NCBI GenBank assembly: GCA_947459425.1
Contig: CANHDJ010000003.1
Span: 1 to 64,000, forward strand
DNA: 64,000 nucleotides
Direction: 5' to 3'
From: Ignavibacteria bacterium
GTDB lineage: Bacteria; Bacteroidota; Ignavibacteria; Kapaibacteriales; UBA4661
The notes under the pieces were generated by a model that saw nothing but the letters and a program-made list of their open reading frames with translations, ran no database searches and had not been told where the DNA came from. A program made the position numbers and the translations under genes. Positions 19,541 to 29,397 of this stretch are shown piece after piece; positions within the stretch are counted from its first letter, which is position 1; each line of letters starts with the position of its first letter.

Positions 19541-20608
19541 ATGGCACTCTTCGACAAATTCAAAGAAAAAGTCAGCTCCGCCAAAGAAAAGATGTCCGAC
19601 AAAATGGCGGAAACACGAGAAAAAGTCAGCACTGCCGTAAGCAATACCAAAGAAAAGCTGAAATTTACTCGCCTCCGCGAAGGACTGACCAAAACACGCA
19701 CCAATCTTGTGAACCGCTTGGCAGGTGCGCTTCTGCCCGGACGCAAGATTGATGAGGCGCTCATTCAGGAAATCGAAGAAATTCTCATTACCGCCGATAT
19801 TGGCGTGAAAACGACCACCGCAATTATTGCATCCGTCCGTACCCGTGTCCGCAAAGAAGGTTTGGATAATGCTGCCGAACTCTATGATTTTATCAAACAA
19901 GAGATTCTTGGCATTCTGCAACAAGGGCGCGACAAAATCAAGTCTATGGCGGACAACAAACCCTTTGTGATCATGGTCGTCGGTGTCAATGGTGTTGGCA
20001 AAACAACCAGTATCGGGAAACTCGCGCTAAATTTCAAAGATGATGGAAAAAGCGTCCTCATTGGTGCTGCCGATACATTTCGCGCTGCTGCCAGCGAACA
20101 GCTTGAAGTCTGGGCGGAACGCGCCGATGTGCCAATCATCAAGCAAAAACAAGGTGCAGACCCAGCCGCCGTTGCTTTCGATACGCTTCAAGCCGCTATT
20201 GCTCGTGATGCCGACCTCATTATGATTGACACCGCAGGACGATTACACAACAAAACGGGGCTTATGGCGGAATTGGAAAAAATCAGTCGTGTGATGAAGA
20301 AACTCAAGCCGGAAGCACCCGACGAGGTGTTTTTGGTATTGGACGCAACGACAGGACAAAACGCGATTCAACAAGCAAAAGAATTCACCAAAGTTGCTCC
20401 TGTCACAGGATTGATACTCACCAAATTGGACGGTACGGCAAAAGGCGGCGTGGTGATTGCTATTGCGAATGAGTTCAAAATTCCGGTGCGGTATATCGGT
20501 GTTGGTGAGAAAATTGGCGACCTTCAAGAATTTGATCCTGCTGAATTTGTCAATGCACTTTTTGAGACAGAAGAATCGCATAGTAACGCGGACGCGGCTG
20601 CGCAATAA
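19541..20608 (+). CDS. ftsY: signal recognition particle receptor FtsY
   Basis: VVGVNGVGKTTSIGKLA, AADTFRAAASEQL, DTAGRLHNKTGLM, TKLDGTAKGG. Confidence 0.96.
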   Translation: MALFDKFKEKVSSAKEKMSDKMAETREKVSTAVSNTKEKLKFTRLREGLTKTRTNLVNRLAGALLPGRKIDEALIQEIEEILITADIGVKTTTAIIASVRTRVRKEGLDNAAELYDFIKQEILGILQQGRDKIKSMADNKPFVIMVVGVNGVGKTTSIGKLALNFKDDGKSVLIGAADTFRAAASEQLEVWAERADVPIIKQKQGADPAAVAFDTLQAAIARDADLIMIDTAGRLHNKTGLMAELEKISRVMKKLKPEAPDEVFLVLDATTGQNAIQQAKEFTKVAPVTGLILTKLDGTAKGGVVIAIANEFKIPVRYIGVGEKIGDLQEFDPAEFVNALFETEESHSNADAAAQ

Positions 20609-20642
20609 TACCAAGCCTGATGTACCCTTTTCAACACTGCCC

Positions 20643-21227
20643 ATGAACACCGCACAAAACCTTGATGAACGCGATATTTTTCTTCGCGGAAAAACAATCA
20701 TGTTGAAAGCATTGAGTGAACACGATGTGCTGGCAAGCGGTTGGTATGGCTGGTTCAATAGCGAGGATGCAACAGAATTTGTCCAGCAGCGATATTTTCC
20801 AAACACCTTGCAAAAACAACTCGAATTTTACCGCTCCGGCATTGCTAATTCTTCTACCAAAATTCAATTAGGCATTGTTCCAAACGGCATGAACACGATT
20901 GTTGGTGTCGTTAGTTTGAGCAATATTGATTTTCTCAATCGCAAAGCCGAGTTTGGTATTATGATTGGCGACAAAGACGCACGGGGCAAGGGCTACGGCA
21001 CGGAAGCCTGTGCGCTTATCGTGAAGCACGGCTTTGAGCGCTTGAGTCTAAATAAAATTTATCTCGGCGTTCATGCGAATCATAAAGCCGCCATTCGCAG
21101 TTATGAAAAAGCGGGCTTCAGGCAAGAAGGACTCTTGCGTGAAGAGGTCTTGATGAACGGCATATACACCGATTCCGTCATTATGAGCATTCTCGCCAGT
21201 GAATTTCGCGCACAACAACAAGCATAA
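20643..21227 (+). CDS. GNAT family N-acetyltransferase (RimJ/RimL-PseH-like)
   Basis: EFGIMIGDKDARGKGYGTEACALIVKHGFERLSLNKIYLGVHANHKAAIRSYEKAGFRQEG. ATG at 20643 lies inside the longer ORF 20457-21227. Confidence 0.9.
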   Translation: MNTAQNLDERDIFLRGKTIMLKALSEHDVLASGWYGWFNSEDATEFVQQRYFPNTLQKQLEFYRSGIANSSTKIQLGIVPNGMNTIVGVVSLSNIDFLNRKAEFGIMIGDKDARGKGYGTEACALIVKHGFERLSLNKIYLGVHANHKAAIRSYEKAGFRQEGLLREEVLMNGIYTDSVIMSILASEFRAQQQA

Positions 21228-21232
21228 CCACT

Positions 21233-21994
21233 ATGACCACTCAACACCGCATCGTTGCTAGTATCGAAGCCCGCATGACGAGTTCCCGTTTGCCGGGCAA
21301 AGTCCTCATGGAAGCGGGCGGGAAGTCGCTTTTGCAAATACTTATCGAACGCCTCCGAAAATCACGCTTTATTCAGGATATTGTTGTTGCCACCACGATT
21401 AACGCCCAAGATGAGCCTATTATCGCGCTTTGCGACCGCCTTGGCGTGAAATCGTTTCGTGGGAGCGAACTAAATGTACTGGAGCGGGTTTGCGGAGCGG
21501 CAAAATCGGTCAATGCCGAAGTTTTAGTCGAAATCACCGGTGATTGCCCGCTTATTGACGTGAATTTGGTGGATGGCGTTATCGAAACATTTCTCCAGCA
21601 CTTCCCCGAACGGCGCTATTTCTCAAATACGGGGGCAAATATTTCCATGCCTTGGGGTTTCGATGCGCAGGTGTTTTTGGCGCAAGACCTCTACGATATT
21701 AACGAAAATAATCCCGATAAGGACGACCAAGAACACGTTTCCTACCGTTTTTATCGCAAAGAAAGCGGTGAGCGCTATAAACCGCATTTCATCACCTACA
21801 CAGGCGAACTGAATCGCCCTGAATTGCGCGTTACGCTGGATTACCGCGAAGATTACGAACTTATCAAAGCCGCCTACGAAGCGCTCTATCGGCACAACCC
21901 CGATTTTACGGCGGTGGATGTCATTCGCTGGCTTGACCGCAATCCTGCGCTGCGCGATGCCGCACTCCGCGTTCGAGCTGAGCGCGAGAAATAA
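21233..21994 (+). CDS. cytidylyltransferase family protein (SpsF-like)
   Basis: IVASIEARMTSSRLPGKVLMEAGGKSLLQILIERL, EITGDCPLID. Confidence 0.88.
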   Translation: MTTQHRIVASIEARMTSSRLPGKVLMEAGGKSLLQILIERLRKSRFIQDIVVATTINAQDEPIIALCDRLGVKSFRGSELNVLERVCGAAKSVNAEVLVEITGDCPLIDVNLVDGVIETFLQHFPERRYFSNTGANISMPWGFDAQVFLAQDLYDINENNPDKDDQEHVSYRFYRKESGERYKPHFITYTGELNRPELRVTLDYREDYELIKAAYEALYRHNPDFTAVDVIRWLDRNPALRDAALRVRAEREK

Positions 21995-22051
21995 TTTTCG
22001 CCTTTTACCAACTCAGAATTCAATACTCATTACACAACATTTTCTTCAGCT

Positions 22052-23665
22052 ATGATTACTGTCGCCAATTTAACGAAATCGTTCGGTAGCAAACTTCTCT
22101 TCGAGGACGTAACAGTAACGTTTTCGTCGGGTAATCGTTATGGTTTGACCGGTCCGAACGGAGCAGGAAAATCTACCTTTCTCAAAATTGTCCAAGGCGA
22201 GGAAGAGGCTTCGGGCGGAACCGTATCGCTCCCCAAACGCACGGGCATTTTGAAGCAGAACCAATTTGCCTACGACGAAAATCGCATTATTGACACCGTG
22301 CTTATGGGCAATACGATTCTCTGGGATGCGATGCAAGAGCGCGAAACGCTTTGGAGCGCCACCGATTTTACCGATGAAATGGGCATTCGCCTAGGCGAAC
22401 TCGAAGGTATTATCGGGGACGAAAACGGCTACGAGGCTGAAACAGAAGCCGAGCAGCTTTTGGAAGGTATCGGCGTACCGTCCGAGAAACACAACGACCT
22501 GATGAAAACGCTTCCAACCGACCTCAAATTCCGTGTTCTTGTTGCCCAAGCACTGTTCGGAACACCTGATGCACTCTTGTTGGACGAGCCGACGAACTAT
22601 CTGGACTTGTCGTCGGTACAATGGCTGGAAGAGAAACTTATGGCGTACAAAGGGACGCTCATTGTGATTTCCCACGACCGCCACTTCCTGAATGCCGTTT
22701 GTACGCACATTGCGGATATTGACTACGATACGGTCATTATTTATCCGGGAAATTATGACGATATGGTCGATATGAAAATACAAGCGCGGTCGAAAATTGA
22801 ATCAGAAAATCGTGAAAAATCAAAGAAAGTGGCGCAATTACAGGATTTCGTCTCCCGCTTCGGCGCAGGAACACGTGCAAGTCAGGTACAGTCCCGCAAA
22901 AAAGAAATTGAGCGTTTGGAAGCAACGGAGTTAAAAAAATCCAATATTCAACGTCCATACATCCGCTTCGATGTGAAAAAACAATCAGGACGCGAAACAC
23001 TCACTGCCCAGAAACTGCATAAATCCTACGTTCAGCCAGACGGCTCGACCTTGCACGTTATCAAGGGTTTGGACTTGTCTATTGGACGCGGCGACCGTAT
23101 TGCGGTTATTGGCAATAACGGTGTGGGCAAAACCTCGCTCTTACGAATGCTTGCAGGCGATCTCGCGCCGGATAGCGGCACGGTGGTCTATGGACATGAA
23201 ACCAGTGTGGGCTATTTCCCGCAAGACTACAAAGAGGGTATTCAGCGCGGCATGACGGCATACAAATGGCTGGAAGGCTTTGGCACGCCGGAAGACGGCA
23301 ACGAGGTTTTAAGCGGCTTGTTGGGGCGTATGCTTTTTAGCGGAGAAGCCCGATTGAAAATGACGGATAATCTTTCCGGCGGCGAATCTGCTCGATTGAT
23401 TATTGCCAAACTCATGCTTCAGCAAAACAATCTTCTTATTCTCGACGAACCTACAAACCACCTTGATTTGGAGTCGGTGAGTGCTTTGGCAGAAAGTTTA
23501 GAAAAGTTTCAAGGTACTGCCATTGTCGTCAGCCATGACCGTGACCTTGTGAGCCGCTTTGCTACTCGCGTTATTGAGATGTCTCATACCGAAGTGCTGG
23601 ATTATAGCGGCACGTTTGAAGAGTTTGTCGAATGGAAACAGCGCACACGTGGGGAGAAAAAATAG
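22052..23665 (+). CDS. ABC-F family ATP-binding protein
   Basis: Two Walker A sites (GPNGAGKST, GNNGVGKTS), two DEPTN(Y/H)LDL motifs, no TM segments. Confidence 0.95.
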   Translation: MITVANLTKSFGSKLLFEDVTVTFSSGNRYGLTGPNGAGKSTFLKIVQGEEEASGGTVSLPKRTGILKQNQFAYDENRIIDTVLMGNTILWDAMQERETLWSATDFTDEMGIRLGELEGIIGDENGYEAETEAEQLLEGIGVPSEKHNDLMKTLPTDLKFRVLVAQALFGTPDALLLDEPTNYLDLSSVQWLEEKLMAYKGTLIVISHDRHFLNAVCTHIADIDYDTVIIYPGNYDDMVDMKIQARSKIESENREKSKKVAQLQDFVSRFGAGTRASQVQSRKKEIERLEATELKKSNIQRPYIRFDVKKQSGRETLTAQKLHKSYVQPDGSTLHVIKGLDLSIGRGDRIAVIGNNGVGKTSLLRMLAGDLAPDSGTVVYGHETSVGYFPQDYKEGIQRGMTAYKWLEGFGTPEDGNEVLSGLLGRMLFSGEARLKMTDNLSGGESARLIIAKLMLQQNNLLILDEPTNHLDLESVSALAESLEKFQGTAIVVSHDRDLVSRFATRVIEMSHTEVLDYSGTFEEFVEWKQRTRGEKK

Positions 23666-23690
23666 CCCGAGTTATTGAGCATCTCAAATC

Positions 23691-24362
23691 TTACCCATAA
23701 CCCATGCTGGAAAGCCATTCTTCGGTCATTCCGCCGCTCTGCGGTGAATGTGTCGGCGGTTGTGCTTTAGTGCTGCCATAGAGCAGCAAACGCTCAACGT
23801 ATTTTCCGATAATATCAAACTCAAGATTGACGCTGCTTCCGACGGCAAGTTCATTCAGTGTCGTATATCGCCACGTGTGTGGAATCACCGCAACGGTCAG
23901 CCGATCTGCCTCTACACGAGCGGTCGTGAGGCTCACACCGTTGATGCAGATTGAACCAACGGGAACAACATATCGTGCGAAATCTGTTGGAAAATTCACG
24001 CTCAGAAGCCAGCTTGTTTGCTGCTCTTGAATAGCGTGTACACTGCCGCGTGTGTCCACGTGCCCCTGGACAAGATGCCCACCCAAACGTGCGCCTAGCT
24101 GCAATGCCCGTTCAAGATTGACGCGCTTTCCGGGTTGTAGGCTGCCGAGTGTTGTTTTGAGAATGGTTTCCTCGACAGCTTCCACGTCGAACGACGCGCC
24201 GTCACAACGTACAACGGTCTGGCAAGCACCGTTGATGCTGACAGAATCATCAATCTTGAGATCGTTAAGAATAGTTTTTGCGCTAATGCTGATGCGAAAT
24301 CCCTGCCCTTGCGGACGCATGGAGCGAACCGTGCCGATTTCTTCAATGAGTCCGGTAAACAT
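23691..24362 (-). CDS. ribE: riboflavin synthase alpha subunit
   Basis: MFTGLIEEIGTVRSM, SVSINGACQTV, GGHLVQGHVDTRG, SICINGVSLT duplicated barrels. Confidence 0.96.
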   Translation of the reverse strand: MFTGLIEEIGTVRSMRPQGQGFRISISAKTILNDLKIDDSVSINGACQTVVRCDGASFDVEAVEETILKTTLGSLQPGKRVNLERALQLGARLGGHLVQGHVDTRGSVHAIQEQQTSWLLSVNFPTDFARYVVPVGSICINGVSLTTARVEADRLTVAVIPHTWRYTTLNELAVGSSVNLEFDIIGKYVERLLLYGSTKAQPPTHSPQSGGMTEEWLSSMGYG

Positions 24363-24447
24363 GGGAAGCGGGAAGAGTGGTAGCGAAGAGTTTTTGTGGA
24401 CGGAATCCTATCTTTAACCAATTAAGCGCAGGAATCAATCACGAGTA

Positions 24448-25953
24448 TTACTGGTCGGAGTATTTAATTTCCGTATTGGGAAGGAGTTTGATGAGAAGCC
24501 CAATATCGTTCTTCGAGACTTTTGTCTCCAAAATATCTAATTTTTTTAGACGCGACAAGCGCAGCATATCGGGAAGGCGCGTCAGTTCTTTGTTGCGGGC
24601 AAGATTGATCTCTTGCAAATCGGTCAACTCTGACAACGCACCCGGCAATGATGTTAGTTTATTGTCGGCAATCAGAAACTTTTGCAAACCAGCAAGTTTG
24701 CCCATATCATTGGGCAGCGAAGCGATTTGGTTGCGCGTCGCGTTGAGCATCTGTAAATTCACCACTTTGCCTAATTCTGGTGGCAGCGCCGTAAGGCGAT
24801 TGTTACTGATGTTCAGGCTTTGCAATTTGGTCAAATTTCCAATATCGCTGGGCAGCGATGTGATTTGGTTGCCATTCAGCGTAAGACGTTGTAAATTTAC
24901 AAGTTTGCCAATTTCCGGTGGCATTTTCGTTAATTGATTCCCATTCAAAGCCAATTTCTCCAAACGCCCCAAATTACCGAGCGTTGCCGGTACTTCGGTG
25001 AGTTTGCAACTGCCGAGTTCGAGTGTTTGCAGATTCACCAAATTCCCGATTTCATTCGGAAGTGCCGTCAATCCGTTGCTATTCAAATCTAATTGCATAA
25101 GGCTTGTCAACTTGCCAATATCGGTTGGCAATGCTGTAAGCGCATTTCCGACTAAACGAAGCACCTGCAACTGTGTTAAAGCACCGATTTCCGCCCCCAG
25201 AACCTCAATCTGATTTGTGCTGAGTTCGAGACGTTGCAATTTTACCAATTTCGCTATTTCTGGCGGCAGCGCTTTAATTTGGTTGCCTTCCAGTGCCAAT
25301 ACTTTTAAATTCACCCATGAACCAAGTTCCGCGCCCAGAATCGTAATGCGATTCCGACTGGCATCCACATATTCTAGTGCCACCGCTTGACCAAGTTCGG
25401 TAGGGAGGGACGAGAGTTGATTATTACTCACATCAAGATGCGTGAGTTTGACGAGTTTGCCCAATTCGATAGGAAGCGATGTGAGGGTATTACTTTGCAA
25501 ATTCAGCACTTGCAGCTCTGTCAATAGCCCCAAATCAGTTGGCAGTGCGGGTATTTGATTTTGTCCCAGATTCAAGGTTTGCAACGAAGTTAGTTTGGTA
25601 ACTTCGCGGGGAAATATTTCCAGCAAATTCGATTTAACGCTGAGAATTTGCAGTTTTGTCAGTTTATTGATAATCGGCGGGATAGTCTTGATGCGGTTTG
25701 CGTCCATAAGCAGAACGCGCAGATTAACCAATTTGTCAAGTTTGGTGGGAAATTCTTCCATCTGCAAACCGCTCAAGTCGAGTTTCTGAACTTTGTCGGC
25801 ATTTTTAATAGCATCGTCCAGCGAGGTAAAAGTCTGCAACGCATTGAGTTGTGCGGTGTCCAGAAGTTGCGCGTTTGCAGAATTGGGCAAAAACAGCCCG
25901 CCTGCCGTGAGCAGACACAAGCATATAAGCCACATTGCAGCAATTGTATTCAT
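24448..25953 (-). CDS. secreted leucine-rich-repeat protein
   Basis: Signal peptide then many 23-residue LRRs (KLxxLQxLxLxxNQLTSLPxEIGxL). Confidence 0.9.
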   Translation of the reverse strand: MNTIAAMWLICLCLLTAGGLFLPNSANAQLLDTAQLNALQTFTSLDDAIKNADKVQKLDLSGLQMEEFPTKLDKLVNLRVLLMDANRIKTIPPIINKLTKLQILSVKSNLLEIFPREVTKLTSLQTLNLGQNQIPALPTDLGLLTELQVLNLQSNTLTSLPIELGKLVKLTHLDVSNNQLSSLPTELGQAVALEYVDASRNRITILGAELGSWVNLKVLALEGNQIKALPPEIAKLVKLQRLELSTNQIEVLGAEIGALTQLQVLRLVGNALTALPTDIGKLTSLMQLDLNSNGLTALPNEIGNLVNLQTLELGSCKLTEVPATLGNLGRLEKLALNGNQLTKMPPEIGKLVNLQRLTLNGNQITSLPSDIGNLTKLQSLNISNNRLTALPPELGKVVNLQMLNATRNQIASLPNDMGKLAGLQKFLIADNKLTSLPGALSELTDLQEINLARNKELTRLPDMLRLSRLKKLDILETKVSKNDIGLLIKLLPNTEIKYSDQ

Positions 25954-26222
25954 GGTTTTTTGTTCAATCGTAGGACGATACCGCATACCAAGGACGCTTT
26001 GAAGAATAATCGGTAGTACATTTGCCCTGTTTTTGCCATTCTTAAGAGGTTGGAAAAATGGCAACACTGAAGCGCAAGCGTGTAAAATAGTAAATTACTG
26101 CAAATCCAGAAGCACAAATTTCAGTAACGAAAGCAGATGTTTCGGCATCAACAGCAAAATCATCTCATCGGCGGCGTAAAATCTTGCTTTGCAACGCCAA
26201 GAGCCGCTATGTTTTTTCATCG

Positions 26223-27986
26223 CTATTCGTCGTTTTCTGCTCCAACAAGCCCTGCCGGGACGTGAGGTCGCACCATAAGAACCTCCTCGCGCTCCAGAAC
26301 TACCGCGCCGACGGCAGCGCCTTTGGGTTTGCGAATGTATTTCTTCTGTGTATATGCCACCGGCGACATTTTTGCATTGCGTGCTTTGGAAAAATATGCA
26401 GCAATTGCCGCCGCTTGTTCGATGATATTTTTCGGCGGCTTTTTGTCTTTCGAGGGTGAACGCAAGACAGCGTGAGAGCCGGGAACACCTCTGGCATGAA
26501 ACCAATAATCATTCGGCTTGGCAAACCGTAACGTGAGTTCGTCGTTATCAGCAGCCGTTTTTCCGACGTAGAGTGTATGCTCGTCATCAAGTGGAAACTC
26601 ACGGAAGCGTGTTGTTTTCTGGTGTTGAGCCGTGTTTGCGTCGTAATTCATGCGTATTTTCCCGTCTTTTTGTCCAATACTGTGCATATATTTTTCTAAT
26701 TCTCGTTCGGTCGTGATGCTGCCGAGCCGCACCAATGCTTCGTTTGTGCGATAAATAATCTGCTCTTGCTGCCCAAAGCGCTGTTCGCGTTTTTTGACGG
26801 TCAAGCGGGCTGCGGCGGCTTTGTGAAAATACTCCTCAGCGTTTTCGCGTAGTGACAATGCGGGGTTGAGGCGAATGGCGACGTTTTCGCCATCCCAATT
26901 TTGCAGCAAAATCGTCTCCAAACCCTTCTGCTGAATATTCGGCTGCGAAAGCAGAAGTTCAGCCCACAACTGGCGTTCTTGCGAGCGTTTTGCGCCCTCG
27001 CTGTCGCGTCCGATTGCTTCCAAAGCGCGTTTTGCTTTTGCCAAGACCGCTTGTAATCGTGCTTCTGCCGATGCCTTTAGCGTTGAAAAGCGCTCCTCGC
27101 GGTGGCGCATTTGGATCGTTTGCCTGAGAGCCTCACTAACGGAAGCATACTCGCCTTCAATTTTTACTGCGCTGTCACTAGGACGAAGAAGCGAAAACAA
27201 AAGTTTATTGCGCTCGTCGCGCAGCACGAAAAAGGTCGTTGCGCCAAGACACATCTCAGACACGCTCCGTCCTTGATTTTCCACAATCTGCATATTTTTT
27301 TGTACCGCCGCAGAAGCCATCGTCTCTGTGCCATTCAAGCCGATTTCGCTGGGAATACGCGCTATTGCTTCGCGGGCATACACACTGCCCAAGCCGATGT
27401 CGCAGGTGGCAAGCGCTTTTTCCAATATTGCTTCGCCCGGAAAATCCTGAAACGTTATGCGCGAATGATGTTTCAAGCGAAGAGGCGTTCCGACAAGGTG
27501 CTGTGGTGACCGAAACGCCGCAATGATGCGGGATGCCGGCTCTTCCGGGGGATGTTGTATGAGAGATTCCTGCACCGTCGGAGATTCTGAGGCAATAGGA
27601 AGCGTCAGCAGGGCATTCACGGGAGCGCTTGCGCCGGAATCATCATCGTTCCATCCGGCGAAGAAGGTCAAGTACAGCGTATAAGGCGGAAAATGCAGAC
27701 GAATAATCCGCTCCTGTGGCATCACTTCTGCACGTGTGAGTGTCCGCCCAATAAGTTCGGAGAAGAGGTCAAGCGTGTTTTTGCGGGCGCGGTGAAATTC
27801 GGGGCGAAGGAATATTGCTCCATGCCGACTGTCCAAATGCACCTCCAATACTCGCGTTTCGCGCCCTCGCTCGAAAACACAATGAATCGTATTGCGCTCT
27901 TGCGTGAAACATTCGGTCAAAAATGCCCCCGACAGCGTCTCAATTTCACGAGCAACATGGCAGAGCGTGTAGTAATGAAGCAGCAT
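26223..27986 (-). CDS. rqcH: NFACT family RNA-binding protein (RqcH/Rqc2 homologue)
   Basis: C-terminal NFACT-R (YVGKTAADNDELTLRFAKPNDYWFHARGVPGSHAVLRS), coiled coil. Start placed at MLLHYYTL (27986). Confidence 0.88.
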   Translation of the reverse strand: MLLHYYTLCHVAREIETLSGAFLTECFTQERNTIHCVFERGRETRVLEVHLDSRHGAIFLRPEFHRARKNTLDLFSELIGRTLTRAEVMPQERIIRLHFPPYTLYLTFFAGWNDDDSGASAPVNALLTLPIASESPTVQESLIQHPPEEPASRIIAAFRSPQHLVGTPLRLKHHSRITFQDFPGEAILEKALATCDIGLGSVYAREAIARIPSEIGLNGTETMASAAVQKNMQIVENQGRSVSEMCLGATTFFVLRDERNKLLFSLLRPSDSAVKIEGEYASVSEALRQTIQMRHREERFSTLKASAEARLQAVLAKAKRALEAIGRDSEGAKRSQERQLWAELLLSQPNIQQKGLETILLQNWDGENVAIRLNPALSLRENAEEYFHKAAAARLTVKKREQRFGQQEQIIYRTNEALVRLGSITTERELEKYMHSIGQKDGKIRMNYDANTAQHQKTTRFREFPLDDEHTLYVGKTAADNDELTLRFAKPNDYWFHARGVPGSHAVLRSPSKDKKPPKNIIEQAAAIAAYFSKARNAKMSPVAYTQKKYIRKPKGAAVGAVVLEREEVLMVRPHVPAGLVGAENDE

Positions 27987-28011
27987 TGGTGAAGCCTTGG
28001 TAGTTTGGTCA

Positions 28012-29373
28012 TTAGTCGTTATGTTCGGGCGAAGCCTCTGAGAAGCCGTATTCTCGAAGTTTTCTGTACAATGTTCGCTCGCTAATGCCGAGTGCGTCGG
28101 CAACTTGACGGCGATTGCCGTCGAAACGGTTCAGCGCAGCGCTGATAAGCCGCTTTTCCACCTCGTGCATTGTCAGTGGGGCGTGAGCATCCGAGTGCTT
28201 GTCATCATCGGCTGTGTCTCGCGTGAAGGCGTTTGGGGAATCCTGCTCAACGCGCTGCATTGTCGCACCATTTGGGGAGTTTTGCGCAGAATCTTTTGTG
28301 TCGTGATGGTGGGAAAAAACGGCATCTTTGAGGTCGGCAACCTCACCACGCAAAAGTGCCACTTCTCGTACCAAATCAACCAATGCCTTGTACATCAATT
28401 CACGTTCAATCTGCTCCGGCATTTTCCCCGAAACCCGCATGAGTGCTGATGAAGCGGGAAGCAAGTGCTGACGCTGCGCATCGGGCAAAAATGCCATGAT
28501 ACCGACGGGATCACTTTTGACGGTATCGGCAACAACGTTTGCGGGTGGCAAAGCGGGATATGGCAGAGGTATCGGCACGGTATCGGGCTGTTTCAAGGCT
28601 CGCGGTAAATACGGACGCAGGGATTCCAGCGTGATTTGATGCCCTTTGCCGAGTGTCGTGACCGTTTCGATTAAGTTGCGCAATTCTCGAATATTTCCCG
28701 CCCAAGGCAGATTCATCAAAAGACGGAGCGCCTCGTGCGATATTCCTTCGTAGTCCGCACCAATTTTACGAGCCGTTCGTTCAGCAAAATACTGAACAAG
28801 TTCAGGAATGTCCTCGGGGTGTTCGCGGAGCGGCGGAATCTCGATTTGTACCGTGTTGAGGCGATAAAATAAGTCTTGCCGGAACCGTCCTTCGGCAACT
28901 TCGTCCTCCAAACGCCGATTGGTAGCGGCAAGCACACGAACATCGGTGCGAATCACATCCGGCGACCCCAAGCGCGAAAATTCTCCCGTTTCCAGCACTC
29001 GCAGGAGTTTAACTTGCGTTCCAAGTGGCATTTCGCCGAGTTCATCCAAAAAAATCGTCCCTTTGTCTGCTGCTTCAAAAAAGCCCTTGCGCTGCTCGGT
29101 TGCGCCTGTATAAGCACCTTTTTCACTGCCAAAAAGCTCCGATTCCAAGAGTGTTTCGGGAATAGCGCCGCAATTCAGGCTCACCATGCGCTCTTTGCGG
29201 CGTTTGCTGAGGCTGTGAAGCGTCCGCGCAAACACTTCTTTGCCCGTGCCGGACTCGCCCGTAATTAGCACACATAGATCGGTCGGCGCAACCTGTTCGA
29301 CACGCGCAATCACTTCGCGCATCGGTTCCGAAGATCCGATAATTCCGATGGTATGATGGTTGGGAGTGTTCAC
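28012..29373 (-). CDS. sigma-54-dependent transcriptional activator (AAA+ and Fis-type HTH, no receiver domain)
   Basis: GESGTGKEVFARTLH, ESELFGSEKGAYTGAT, DVRVLAATNR, C-terminal RRQVADALGISERTLYRKLREYG. Confidence 0.93.
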   Translation of the reverse strand: MNTPNHHTIGIIGSSEPMREVIARVEQVAPTDLCVLITGESGTGKEVFARTLHSLSKRRKERMVSLNCGAIPETLLESELFGSEKGAYTGATEQRKGFFEAADKGTIFLDELGEMPLGTQVKLLRVLETGEFSRLGSPDVIRTDVRVLAATNRRLEDEVAEGRFRQDLFYRLNTVQIEIPPLREHPEDIPELVQYFAERTARKIGADYEGISHEALRLLMNLPWAGNIRELRNLIETVTTLGKGHQITLESLRPYLPRALKQPDTVPIPLPYPALPPANVVADTVKSDPVGIMAFLPDAQRQHLLPASSALMRVSGKMPEQIERELMYKALVDLVREVALLRGEVADLKDAVFSHHHDTKDSAQNSPNGATMQRVEQDSPNAFTRDTADDDKHSDAHAPLTMHEVEKRLISAALNRFDGNRRQVADALGISERTLYRKLREYGFSEASPEHND

Positions 29374-29397
29374 GGACGGAAGGAAAAAATAATAATT

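Noticed and set aside
20457-20642. N-terminal 62 residues of the GNAT ORF overlapping ftsY
   Set aside because: Overlaps the ftsY 3' end in another frame; GNAT homology starts after the ATG at 20643.
24448-25953. Periodic DNA pattern resembling a tandem repeat or CRISPR
   Set aside because: Period is ~69 nt, in frame and degenerate; it encodes 23-residue LRRs.
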